Source: Struthio camelus (lineage: Eukaryota; Chordata; Aves; Struthioniformes; Struthionidae). Taken from it: a DNA stretch of 64,000 bases. Below are positions 12,793 to 24,745 of the stretch, piece by piece (position 1 is the stretch's first letter; each line of letters starts with the position of its first letter). The stretch covers positions 7,550,356 through 7,614,355 of the forward strand of contig NC_090943.1 of NCBI RefSeq assembly GCF_040807025.1, in the 5' to 3' direction. A program made the position numbers and the translations under genes. The notes under the pieces were generated by a model. The model was not told the origin of the DNA. It did not search any database and saw nothing but the letters and a program-made list of their open reading frames with translations.

Positions 12793-14519
12793 CCCTTTAA
12801 GATTTTTGTTCCTAAGATATCTGATACGCATGTAAGTTACTAGATAGCTGCTATCAACTGCACAAAGACAATGTGGTTTTGTATCACAAATGCTCAGAAA
12901 ACCCCAAACTAGAGCCACAGTATGAAATGTATTGTTTATAATGATGATGCTTACACACCTCTTGCACCTTATGCTCACTATATGCCTTTGTGCAATCTAT
13001 CTTCACCTCAAGAAGACAGAGTAACAAAACAAATATGTAAACACGGAGTGTAAAAGTCAAAACTGTCGAACAGCTTTTCAACAGTGGTCTCCTTACTCCA
13101 AGCTGAGGTGAAACAAGGTCGTTTGCAGTCCTCAAGCTTCTGAGCTTATTTATGAAGCAACAGCCACTACACTCATTGTCCCTCCTGCTTTCAATGGGAC
13201 TCATCGTTCAGAGCTGTTGAGCGGTTGGGAACAATTACAGAGGATAAACTGAATGAAATATGTGAGGCTGTGAATGTGTCAAGATTTCAACCCGTAGAAT
13301 TTACATACATGAATAAATATTGAATACTATTTAGTAATGAGGCTCCCGCATAGCCTCTGTAGTGGGCATCGTGCAATATAAAAATAATTGCTACCTTTAT
13401 TGTCTGTTACCAGCTTTAACAGCAAGGAAGAAGCAGCTTCAGATCTGTGAGGCAAAGAGGGAATCAGGAGATGTGTCTCCATTAGCTCATACAAACAGTA
13501 AAAGCTCCCTCTTAGCCTCTTTTTCAGCAGGGAGAGTAAGTGGATTGTAGCTTTCTCTTTGCCTAAATTTAGATTATGACGATGGGAAACATGAGTACAC
13601 TGTGGATTAAGATAAATTCCCCCACGATGTTGCTGCAGAATTACTAAGACAAAAAAGATAAATTCCAAAAGTCAACTGATCAAAGCTGTTATTCACAGAA
13701 GAGCACAGATCTCCAGACACTCCAGTGATTTCACAATCCTGGCTAGGGCCTTCAGGTTCAGGGAGGTTCATTTTCACCATGAGTCAAATCCTGAGCAACC
13801 TCTCTATTCAGCCAAGCATTTCCTTGGCTTCGCTGGAACTTGGCTAGGTGTCCGATGGGTACAAACACAGCATGTGAAGAGGAATCACCCACATGTGTGC
13901 CAGGAAAGGCACCAAAACTCTTACTTCACCAGTGAGCATGAGGTCTGTAAGATGGGCCACCTTTTGGGGTCTCTCAATCTCACAGCTTCTTGAAGGCTAG
14001 CGTTTTGTCTACGGTTCCACTTCAAAACGGAAGTGGCAATGGATTGCTTTTCACTTAAAATTCACTTGCGCACTCAAGCTTTCCTAACTCCTTTCATGAC
14101 AAAGATGCTATTCACTAGGAGGGAAATATATAACATTAATATGTTCAGTGTTCCACCCCAGAGTGCTTCTCAGCAGAGTGAGCTTAGGAGTCGCAGGAAT
14201 AAGAACAGTATGCAAAAGAAAAGGCCAAAAATGAATCAGAGAGGAGATTTTGTAATAAAGATCACAGAGCTCAGGAAGGTCTCGTTGTTCAGGGTGAGCG
14301 AGAGAACATTTCTGATATAAAAACAGCTGGCTAGTGGCAGCCAAGGACGGAATTAAGCAAAATATCCAGTGGGTTGAAGATGGCTTGAGACCAGTTTCTG
14401 TAAGAGGCGTGGTCACTTAAAAAGGCAGGGAACTGTATTAACTGTTCACCAGGACACCTCTTAAGCATTTCAAGGGAACTTTATTCCATGCATAAAGTTA
14501 AACACTTGCCTACGAGTTA

Positions 14520-14655
14520 TCCTAAAGGGGGAGTTCTAGGTTCAGTCCATGGCTCGGCCACAAGTCTCCAGCATGAATAAGAGCATGTCATTTCACCCAA
14601 ATGCGCTTCAAGGAACAATGGGGATAACAATATTGCACTTCTAACACCTAATTTC
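14520..14655 (+). repeat. MIR-like SINE remnant
   Basis: In order the stretch has 'agttctaggttcagtccatg', 'gctcggccacaag', 'gagcatgtcatttcaccca', then 'caatggggataacaatattg'. This follows the layout of MIR SINEs: 'gttctaatcccggctctgcc', 'gtgaccttgggcaagtcact', then 'aaaatggggataataatac'. Similarity is worn but runs over about 130 bp in the right order. MIR-type SINEs are tRNA-derived and predate the amniotes; they survive in low number in birds. Confidence 0.65.
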
Positions 14656-16349
14656 TGCTCCTCTAACTTCTGCAGGGTCTTCAGTGCGATGTTTATTTCC
14701 TGTGATGTGTTTTTACCTTTCTTTGGAGCTCTCTTCTTTGCCCACCAACCTTTCCAGTTCCTGAGGACAGAAAGGTAAGCAGGATGGGGACATTTGTTCT
14801 TTCCTTCTTTTTTTTTCCTTCTCTTTCATATCACAGTGTCAGTTATAATGCTTTTGAAGGTGAAATTATGTTCTCTCAGTCATCGCTTGTCAACTCATTA
14901 ATTCATCAGTTGCTATTGTTGAGCCCTGAGATTAGATGCAACCCGCAGGAAGAGCTGGTGAAGCAATACAGTCCAGTTCCCCTTCCCTTGGCTGCTTCGG
15001 TCACTGCAGAACTAGTAAGGATGAGCCTGCACCAGTTACTTTGTGTACATCCACCTTGACAGAGACAAGAGATGCCATTTCTACCCTGACAGCAATTCTT
15101 GTGGATGCAGCTGTCGCTGGAGGGCTTATGGGTTTTTGAGTCACAGATTATAATTTATTAGGAAAGTGGGCTTCCCGAAGTTGACCTGACATCTCCCACC
15201 CGTGAACTACCTCCTAGGTAAGCTGAAAAACACTCATGTTACCATTTTGACTATCAAATACGCTACTTTCACGTTTAAAAAAATGGAAGCATTGGTTTAC
15301 CTTACCGTATCTTGTATTTAAACAGGACCTCTACATAATAGTTTCCCCATGACCTATTTAACTTCCCCGTTTCAAAAGTACTTGTTGTCCTTTTTCTTCT
15401 CAGTTTGGGGGTGTAGGGTGAAGGGAATTTCCCTTCCTCCTGTTCCCACAGGCATCTTTAACATGTATGTATGCATATCTAATAGATGGATGTGTCTATA
15501 CACTTTGCTGCGGCAGAGTGGACTTGACGTGATTTTTGGCTCAATAACCACCAGCTCAGTGAGATCTGATGAGGCTCTGGACAGTTTTAAATCCCTCCCA
15601 GTTTGACAAAACCATGAGCAGCAGAAAAAGTACACAAGCTACCTACTGCCTTAGGAAGTGGTAAGATTATCAGTTTGGAAGTAGTTGTTTAGGTTTGAAA
15701 GGACTTTCTAGCAACTTCTGAGTCTAGAGATTTCTTTTTAATGAACGCTTAGTTGAGTAGAATCTAAAAGGACTTTACAGAGTAACTTCCTACTTGCCAC
15801 AAGCTATTGGCTTTGTCATGTCCTGCTTGTACGTAAGCTAGATATTCAGAAGTATTATTTAGATTTTTAGGAAGAGGCGTGCTGTTAAAGGAGGGTAATT
15901 TTCACAGAGGGGTGCTCCATGCTTTCTCAAAATCAGCTCTCTGATATGTTTCAGTTTGCACACCCAGAAATTATGACATCCAATCACACTGAAATCGTTG
16001 CCTTTGTAAATTTTGGACAAATTTTTATTTAGTAATTGTTTTAATGCAGCTTTTCTCTAATCTGGCATGTACAACTGCAACCTAGGGTAGACTAAAGAGA
16101 CAAAAGTTTGCATGGGCCACACACTAGATCTTTCCTTCCACGTATTTTCTTTCATCCCAGTGTGCTCCAGAACAGGCTTGAAACATATTAGCATGACGCT
16201 GTCACACCCTGCCTACAATCTATGCTGTCACATCATCTGGCACTTTATACCAGCTCTAAGTACACTTAAAAATGTATAAACAAGCAAGAAACTTCCTTCA
16301 GTATTTGTTTAACAGATAGAATGGGAGATGCCCCTGTCTTTCAGTAAGC

Positions 16350-16660
16350 AATATGCATTTTATGACCTTCTCATGACAGTTTTACGCCTATTATGATTGG
16401 TTTACCTTTCTTATTAAATAAAGGAAAGCAAATGTAAAGAGCTAACATTCAAATAACATTTAAAACAGAGATAAAGTGACAAAGCTCTGCAGAGTCAAAG
16501 TTATGACTGACATTTCGTCCTTTGTTGGGGGTGACAAAGGGGTAGAAATGCAAGAAAAAAAAGAAAGTCACTTTCAATCTTCCCTTTAAATTTCTGGGCC
16601 TCTGTCAGTTAGTGTCACAATTTGTCATTTTAAAGGTAGGCCTTTAAAGCTGCAACAGCA
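16350..16660. promoter_or_regulatory. Candidate enhancer with inverted SOX/TCF-like sites
   Basis: A repeat-free AT-rich stretch has 'ttatgattggtttacctt', 'aaagtcaaagttatgactga'-type AP-1/nuclear-receptor-like words and a perfect 7-bp inverted repeat. The repeat arms are CCTTTGT (16519-16525) and ACAAAGG (16534-16540), 8 bp apart. Each half matches the core bound by SOX-family HMG proteins and also overlaps TCF/LEF sites. The density of recognisable motifs and absence of coding or repeat signal suggest a regulatory element; conservation is untested. Confidence 0.35.
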
Positions 16661-16929
16661 GCTCCTCTCTGAGTAGCGTCACCATGCTGCTGTTTACGAT
16701 CTCCTCATACTACAAGTTGTGAGCACAACTTGGGGTTTTGACAGGAAGAGTTTGGGAGCGGAGGTTCCCCAGAATGAAGGGTGCTGTTTCTTAATCATGG
16801 CACAACGTTATTCTACAGTACATGCTGGAGGATCAGTAGGGAATACAGGTGATTTTCCCCTCCTCTGAGTCAGCTCAGAGTCTTCCAGAAAAGATTCACT
16901 CTATTGAAGGGAGGGGAAGAAATCAACCA

Positions 16930-17045
16930 CAGTCTGAGACCTCGTTTTTATCCTTGGCTTCTTGGACAAGTCACTATTCCTGTCCTTAAAATGGGGGTGC
17001 GGATCCCTGGCTGAGAAAAGGTCAGATGAGGATGACATTACAGAT
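16930..17045 (+). repeat. MIR-like SINE fragment
   Basis: 'atccttggcttcttggacaa' and 'gtcactattcctgtccttaa' followed by 'aatgggggtgcggat' match the MIR core order (trp-like 'cttgggcaagtcact', then 'aaaatggggat'). Only the central 80-100 bp can be followed. A similar central domain occurs in related CORE-SINEs, so the subfamily is open. Confidence 0.55.
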
Positions 17046-19905
17046 ATTGGTAACTGTGGAAAAAAATGATACTGATTCACGCTTTTTTCCCTCCTCCACT
17101 ACTTTCATAATTGAATAGTTATGAAATAAAGTGTTCTTCCCCCCTTCTGTACTTGGAACATGGTGATTTATCAACATAGACAGTTTGAGGCCCAGCAGAT
17201 AAAATGCAAAGCATGGACTGAAGTAAATAACTGAAGTTCACAGTGTGAACTAAATCATGTTTTATTACCTTTAATATTTCAATTGCTTCTTAGCGTGAGA
17301 AGCCGAAACCAGGATTCATTCAGCAGCCCCATAAACCTACCTTTCCTTTGCATTGCTTTAGCTTTTCTCCTCCCTCTCCCGGAGAACCATCCTCTTTCAC
17401 CCCAGCTAGCCCCTTCCTGTCTGTGGAAAAATGAGGATCTAAATTCATCCCCTCCAGGAACCAGCTCTGGGACACGACAATTTGAAGATTCCTCATCGGG
17501 CACCTCGTTAGGGCAGGTAACTTGGAAACTTGGAAACCCTGGGCTGCTGCTGTAAATGAGACAGATAGGACTAAATCCAGGGGATTTAGATCTCATAGAG
17601 GCCAATTTTTATCTCTGCTGGTGCATACTTCTCTCTGACATTTATAGAGGGAGCCTAAGACATTTTGTCCATCCTACCAAAGTCTACATGCTTGACAAGA
17701 TCAAAAATCATCTCTTCTCCTGCCTGTCTCTGAACAGCCAGAATTTATTAACTATGGCACCATTGCTAGATCGGCTGCAATTTCCATTTCAGATCTGGTT
17801 GATCCTAGAGTTTCTCTCTGCTTGTATTTTAGTATATCCTTGCCTTTTAAGCAGATCACCTCTAATGCCTCCAGCCCTCCTCAATAAATCCATGTCTACT
17901 GGATGGGCTGATTAAGACTGACATCTGCAGTTTCATGCAGGCTAAATGACACCAGATCTTCTCACTTGGCTCTTCTATAGAGGAGGGATATCAAACATAT
18001 CAGATTTAAACTGGATGAAAAGCTGTAGGCCACAATGCTTTAGAAGGGACCCTGGCTTGCTGATCCATTCCGGGAATTTAGATGTGGAGCTATTGTCACA
18101 GCGAGGACCTCTCTTCTCCTTCTCATTCGTGATCCCTTCCATTTTCATGTTCTTCATCCATGAAGACAATTATGACTATTATATCCACAGAGAAATAACC
18201 TTAGGAATTTTTTTATATGCTTATCTTCACCCTTCAGCACCTGAAAGAATTATTGCACTCAACATTGCTATTCAGATAGATGGCCTCAGAACAACATTTT
18301 AAGTACCTCTGCTCCAAGTTTTCTACTTTTTATGTTTAGATACCATTCATTTATAGTTCCTAGTAGAAACTGGGCTGGATGGATTAATTACTTCAGATTA
18401 TCAATTTTAGCAGCAACTTTTGGACCAACAGGGAAAAAAGGGAGAAGGGAATTATAGCACAATGTGTTTGGGAAAATTCTCTGTCTCCCAGACCAACAAT
18501 TGCAAACTTTAATTCAGCTGCTCTCTCAAAAGGCTTCAGAATTTCACGCACAAGTATATTCGCGATCTCCAGTGAATGAATATGAGGATGATTCTTTTCA
18601 AAGAGTTTCCTGGAAAATGCCATCTTTGGTTGATACCCTTCTTTTCCAGGAATGCTGAGAATTTATACAAAAGATGCAGTGGAGCTATACACACGCAGAA
18701 GCAAACATATTATTCTCAAACCACACTGTTGCTACTTTCTCACCATTTTAGGCCTTTTACACAGCCATTCCAATCATCTTTTCATTATCAGACAAATCCT
18801 GAAGAATTTTCTCTGGCAACTTATCCACTGAAATAAGATAATGTTTTCCTTGAACAAGGACAAATCGATGTTAGGTAAAAGCTTCAGGATTTTGCTTAAG
18901 CTTTAAAAATGCCATTGTGTACCAAGCTAAAGCGCACGTGTCTTTTAAGCCTCGTTCTCCTGTTACCTACAAGGCTCAGCATAGTCCTGCTGGTTTTGTA
19001 TCTACCATCTCCCCGCAAAAGCCTTGATTCTGTAGAAGTGCCAAACATTTGCAAAACTAGATGAAGGAATTAGACCATGATGTGGCCCTGTTTTACTTAT
19101 GGGTAAAAATGCAGCCTGAATGCCTCACAAGCAGTGACTTAATGGTGCATTTCATCCTTTCCTGGGCAGAGCTGCTGCAAAGGTGGCTCTGTTTTGCAGC
19201 CCAGAAGCTGAGGTGCGGCCACTATCTTTCTAGTTTGTTGGAGCGGCTTTTCCGGCGGCTAGATGTTTTGAACTCGTTCATTTTTACTGTATATCCCTGG
19301 AGATGCCAGACAGAAATTTAACTTCTTAGGTGCTTAGCAGTTTCTGAAAACTGCAAAGGTGTCAGCAAAGTATTTCAAGAGGAACATTCAAAATCACTAG
19401 TCATATCAGCTAGTATTGGCTGGAGAAACTAAATTATTTCCTAAGGCCTTACGAATTTGAGAAGGAGAACCAGCTCAGCTCTCCCAAATCTTACTCAGTT
19501 TCTTTAACTATGAAACTTACCATCCATGAGTGTTTTTTTGACCACTAAAAGAAGAATGAATTGCTAAGTTTGTATTGTGGGAAATTTGTATTGCAGAAAA
19601 TTAATGCCACTCCTACCACTACTTAGAGGTACAAGTGCTTTTTAGCGCTAAGAACCAATCCACAGGTCCTGTGAGCCGGGACATATATGTACCAGAGAAA
19701 ACTCACCTGAGTGGTTGTCTCACTGTTTTAGCACTTTGCTTGAGTTCTGCGGTAAATTTTTGGAAATTTTTGGTGTGGAATTAGTTATGCTCATGTAACG
19801 TAGCAGGGTTGTGGCAGCATCTGTGGCTGGCATTTTCTATCACGTGACGACGTTTAACAGCAGTGTGAAATCAGGGCTGAGAAACATTATCTGAGATGCA
19901 AAGAA

Positions 19906-19919
19906 AGAGAGAGAGAGAG
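19906..19919. repeat. (AG)7 microsatellite
   Basis: Seven AG units end an A/G-rich stretch starting near 19900. This is a simple repeat with no gene context. Confidence 0.8.
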
Positions 19920-20589
19920 TGATGTTGACTTAAGAATCCCTCCAAAGAGCATGGGATAAGAAAATAAGGAGCCTGGTAGAATTGTCAGTCCCTGTTTGAC
20001 TGGATGACTGCAGATTGATAAAATCAAATATTTACTGGCGTGCCCAGTGCAGAATTGCTGGATCTCTGGCTGATTGGAAGCAAAGTGATTTTGAGGGCTG
20101 TTAAAATAACATACTGCTCAAGGCATAATGTAGTTTTTTTTTCCAGTGCCTACTCTGATATTCAGCTACTCTTGTGCTTGGGAAAACTGTTTGTCACTGT
20201 AACAATTTCTTCCCTGGAGAAAGGTGAGTTGGGGAAGAAAATATACATTGGGACTGAGGAGATCGGTGTTTCTTTTTAAGGAAAAAAGGCCACTGTCATA
20301 CATGGAAAGGAATCCTTCACAGCAAGGAGTTTATCTGTCGCTGGCAGTGCACTCACCCTCCAGGGAAACTGGGAGACCAGAAAAGACATCTGGACCAAAA
20401 TCAAGGTTTTAAGGTCTTTACCTTCCTGGGAAGATAGTTCAGTGCTTATGTTTCTGCCTTCACTCTCTTCCGTCTCCGCAAGTTAACAAGCCCCCCAAAA
20501 TTATTAAGTAAATAGCTATATAAATCTTGTGTCTGACATTATCGGGAGACAGAAAGTTAAAAAGCTAGGAGATGTTACACGTAGAGGCA

Positions 20590-20800
20590 GCTGGTGTATT
20601 CTTTTGCTGTCAGTTCTCTCCGGCAATCAATATTATGAAATGTTATGATTATTATCAAATATCATTATGTTAATTCTGAATCTGTTATGAGTCCCATCTA
20701 CTGCAGTCACTATGCTTTGAATAAACGATCATCTGAGTTTTAAAAATAAAAAATATATAAGAAAAACTCTCTGCTAGCTATTAACTAGCAAGAAACATTT
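20590..20800. promoter_or_regulatory. AT-rich candidate regulatory block
   Basis: The stretch has 'ggcaatcaatattatgaaat', 'gattattatcaaatatcatt' and 'gaataaacgatcatctgag'. It ends with a 6-bp hairpin TGCTAG/CTAGCA at 20772-20790. These are dense homeodomain- and HNF/CUX-like words in repeat-free DNA. Matrix-attachment or simple AT-rich spacer DNA is the main alternative. Confidence 0.25.
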
Positions 20801-21004
20801 AGGTAGGCAGGCAGATCCGCTCCTAGTGGTGTTCAGTTTGATAAATTGTGGCTTTCCTCCAAATAGAGGCAGAGTTCAGTATTTCACACCATGACAGGTT
20901 CTCTCTGTACTTTGTGGATAAGGTTGCTTGGATCAGAACCAAACTTGCAGCTATTCACGGAGGTGGTAGAGTTTCTAAAGGAGCATGTCTTTATTGTATT
21001 CGGG

Positions 21005-21110
21005 TGCTGCTTGCTAGAGGCTCAGCTGAGACCCGAGCGCTGTTGTGCTAGGCACTGCATAAACACGGAGGAAGAGACGAGACACTTACTTAAAGAGTAG
21101 TAAGGAGAAA
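21005..21110 (+). repeat. Old sauropsid interspersed repeat fragment
   Basis: 'gctgttgtgctaggcactgc' and 'ataaacacggaggaagagac' resemble a very common bird/turtle/crocodile repeat segment reading 'attgtgctaggcgctgtaca' then 'aacacagaaagagacagtcc'. Roughly 60-70 bp can be followed. I recognise the motif but not a certain family name; an old CR1/L2-clade LINE tail or a SINE carrying one is likely. Confidence 0.6.
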
Positions 21111-24100
21111 AGCCATCTGCAGAAGCCAGGAGAAAGGCTGTAGGTGGGCTCCTGGTGCCCAGGCCCATGACCTATATCTAGTGGATCACACTCTTTCGCA
21201 AAAGAACTTCTCAGGCTTCTAGGAGATGAACATAGCAATCATTGCAAGGGTGACAGGAATATGCCACATTACTTGAACTGCAACAGCTTTTGGGTTCAGG
21301 AATATCTGACCATGGGAATTGGAAGAGGGCAATTTTAGGAAATCATCAAAAACAAAAGCTGCTCTCCCAAAAAAATCACCTTGAGGGATTTTTGAGCTTC
21401 GTGCAATTGCCTCTGCAGCCCTCCATCTCACCTGGGTTTCATTTCACACTTGAAGCTCAACTGCGTTCTGTCGGGGGGGCTGTCGATCCGAAGGGAGGTG
21501 CTGCGTCCCGGAGCTGATTTAAGGCTTGCAGTGCAGAAGCCAGGTGCAGACTTGCCAGGGGGTTAAGGGGCTGTCAGCTCCCCGTTATCAGGGCTTGCTG
21601 CAGCAGGTTTGCTCCTAGCCATGTGAGGCAGGAATGCCTGTGCAGCCACCTTTCAGATCTGTGCTGCATCCACGACTCGTTAGCTAGATGAATCTCGTGG
21701 TTTCCTGGTATTTGCACGCCAAAGCAGGAAAAACGCAGAGATGAGATTTGTTGAGAGTTTGGGATTTGTGCGAGTGCCAGATTCAGAGGCACTCCAAAGG
21801 GCAGACAGAGGGCAAAAGCACAAAGGTTAAACAAGCAAAAATAAAAGTGTTTGCGCCAAATCCTGCAAACAAAAACCACCCAGCTAACTTCAGCTCCGAG
21901 GTGCAAAAGTGAGGTTTGCTTCCTAGGATTAAAAAATATACGCCTTGCCATTACAGATGGAGAACTAAATAAAGTAATTCCTGCTCTACTTGTCTCAGAT
22001 GTTAACAAAATTAGTGGCAGCATTTTTTTTGGCCAACGATTCATTAGCCTCTTTTCCCTGCTCTCTAAACCTTCATAAACACAAGCCGAAATCCTCCCAG
22101 AGAGAGATCTTGACTACAGTCAGGTTTTGCTTCTCTCCAGGCTGGTGTGAGATTATAATGCTTCTCAAGGTGTTCCCTTCCTCATAATGAAGCTCCATCT
22201 GTTCTACAGATGGTAAAGATCACAAGAACCAGCACTAAATATCCCTCCCCCACCAAAGAATTTTTACCTTATGGTAGTGTTGCTCTTTGTTTTCCCTGTC
22301 TCTCCCAGGAGCAAAGGCACATGTTTCAGAGCACAGGGACTAATCTATTGCCCCTGCTAGTCTACATGGTGGCATTTGCCTCTGCGTAAGGAGGGGTTCA
22401 TAGGTTTTGGCGCAGGCTGAGTGAAAGGACAAGCTTTTTCATTGACTTTTCACGAACCTTTGCAAACTGGCCACCTTTGAAAACTCCGGCTGTATTTCTC
22501 ATCCCATGCCCTCTAGACTGCTGGTTGCACCAGTCACAGCTTTCCCCCCAGTAGACAATTCCTTCACCTTTTCTTCTACCTCTCACTGCCATATATTTTG
22601 CTTTAAGGGCAAACCGAAATCCATTGCACTGAGGAACTGACATTTGAGACACAAAGAGCATTCAAGAAGTCAGGCCCTAAAGGATGGGAAATAAATCTAT
22701 ACGCCTCCGCTGCTTGTTCTCTGCGCTACAGATTTCTGGGTACCTTTCACTCAGGAACTAAAGCTTTTCAGATTACCACACGAAAACTTGAGCCTGTAGA
22801 GCACTCAGCAGGGTTGAGCTCCTGGTTATGTTGCCAACCTCTCAAATTTTGGCCTCCTCCAGTGTAACCTAGCTAAATATCCAGAAACTAAAGCAAAGAA
22901 AATGGAGTCACCTTTGATGATCTTGCCCTCCATACATAATCCAAATAATGAGATTCACTTACCTAAAGCCTAGATAAACAGGTTTTAGTTCTGAAACAGG
23001 ATAACCACAGTAGATCTTTAGACAATCCTCTAAGGCAACTGGAAGTGGACTAACTTCATTTATGTGATTTAACATTTGCCTAAGAGAAAATACTACCACT
23101 TTTCCCTTTTTGACAGGTAGATAATCCTAAGAGGTTTGACTACTGTATTAACATCCAAACCGCAAATGATGGCTAAAATGAAAAGCTGGATTTTCTGACG
23201 CACATACACTCTATACATCTGCTTTCTACATCAGAGCCAGAATTAGTTCTAATGTTGTGTTTGTATTAAATATGTGGATTAATGGAGCTCAGCAAGAGTG
23301 CTGAATTAGCTCTTCCTGTCTCCGGTGGATTTGGGCTATGTCTCTCCACACAGAGACAGATGTGTAGCTTGTTACATTTTGCATTTTGCACTTGGAAAAA
23401 CTGTGGCTTGGTGCTAAATCAACAGTTGCCTGTTCAAAAGGAAGTGATTCCAAGCATCTATTAGAGCTCATGAGTTAAGCACATTTGGGCTGGAGGAGGT
23501 AGCAGGGAGGAAACATTGTCATGCTGTTGGCTAAGACCTTAGTCCACCAATAGTGCTATTGCTCAGGGAGGATGGATCTCTTTCACACGTGGAATAGTGC
23601 CAGACTCGTGATCCAGGAAGATTTGGTGGCACTGGTGAATCCAAAGAATAGAGATTTTTCACTCCAGTGTCCTGGCTCAGTGCCAGCTCAGGTAATTATG
23701 TTCCACTTACCTAAATTTCTTCCTCAGTTTTCCCTGGCATTTAACAGTCTTCTTCCTTCCTGTCCAAACCAGCAGTTTAACAGTCCAGCTGGCTGCTGAG
23801 CAACCACTGTCCTTTGAACAACGGCTAAATGTCTCTTCTGTGCATATGTGTATGCAGTTTGCAAAGCACTTTGGGACCCTACGAGTTGGGTAAAGGAGAA
23901 AAACAATATAAAAGTGATATTTGTTGTTTTCATTTTTATTGGCCTCACAACTGGGAGCGCTACTGGCACAAGATCTTAGAAGTTGAGAACAGATAAAGCA
24001 ACCTTTCCCTAAATTAATAACTCTATGAAAATAGGGCCAAAATCAGAATGAACTTTTGCATACCAGCTCCTTCTGGCAAATACCTTACTGAAATGATAGT

Positions 24101-24745
24101 TTCAGCAAGACTGAAACCCAGACGAGCTCCGAGTCCAAGAAATGTGTATGTCCACAGCTGAGACACACAGTAACAAAATTCTGGGTGCCTGGCCCTCGCT
24201 CGGAAGCCACAGGCCAGAGCTGGGCTCCAGCATAGCATGAGTCAAGCCCAGAGGTACCTCTGAACAGGCCAAGCAGGTCACCACCAAAGGGTGTCTGAAA
24301 TTCCACTAGGTTGCAGGAGTTGGTGCCTGAATAAGGGACATGGACAGGGCAGCAGCATCACCACCACCCAGACTGTAAGCCTACAGTTGGCCGCAGGTAT
24401 GTGCGACTGAGCTGAGAAAGAACAGCAGCTGGGGAAAGGGAGAAAAAACGGTTTCCAAGTCTTCCTTTGCAAAATTAAACCCACAGCTCCCTGTTCTTCA
24501 GGCTACAGGCAGGTCTGGGGTGATGGGCGCGCCTTTTCCTTCTCTTAAGGACGGGGAAGTGTGCATAAAGAAAAGCAAGAATCCCTGAATCGGAAGAAGA
24601 GCAAACAAGAGGCTTTGGCTTTCTAGCCCAATGGTTGGTGGGGGGAGATCTGCATTGGCATGACTCATTCCCTAAAAATACCTATGTTTCTCCATTGACT
24701 ATTGAGGGAGCCCAGGATGACCAGCTTGAAGGAGATGCCTGCTAT
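21111..24745. other. Unique non-coding block
   Basis: No gene is seen. A minus-strand open frame of about 156 codons (21574-22044) has no domain, no plausible Kozak-supported start and no splice context. A small CpG cluster lies at 21465-21515 ('ctgtcgatccgaagggaggt'). An old repeat tail is called separately at 23850-23935. Confidence 0.6.
23850..23938 (+). repeat. Old LINE/SINE 3' tail
   Basis: 'tttgcaaagcactttgggac' and 'cctacgagttgggtaaagg' followed by 'aacaatataaaagtgatatt' resemble the shared tail of ancient CR1-clade/L2/L3 LINEs and their SINEs. That tail reads 'tgtaaagcgctttgggatcc', then 'gaaaggcgctatagaaatgc', then a short-unit terminus. The element is plus oriented. Body sequence upstream is not recognisable. 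Confidence 0.6.

Larger units (their letters stand above)
7780..14519. other. Unique non-coding block right of the CR1 element
   Basis: No exon or RNA gene is recognisable. Texture alternates between AT-rich stretches and neutral unique DNA. A TG6 run lies at 12781-12792, a worn palindromic repeat at 8936-9015 and an AT-rich regulatory-looking block at 11085-11350. A second AT-rich segment at 9130-9230 ('cataatttatcaaagaaaat') has similar texture but is short. Elsewhere I see nothing identifiable. Confidence 0.65.
14656..21004. other. Unique non-coding block
   Basis: No gene is recognisable. The block includes a MIR-like fragment near 16.95 kb, the regulatory-looking segment 16350-16660, a GA run at 19906-19919 and an AT-rich segment at 20590-20800. 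The segment 17280-18840 is pyrimidine-rich and carries several open frames over 100 codons, but none shows a domain or exon structure. A possible worn minus-strand MIR/L2-like fragment lies near 19075-19150. Confidence 0.6.

Noticed and set aside
21574..22044. 156-codon minus-strand open frame
   Set aside because: No conserved motif, domain or exon junctions were recognised, and composition matches the flanking non-coding DNA.
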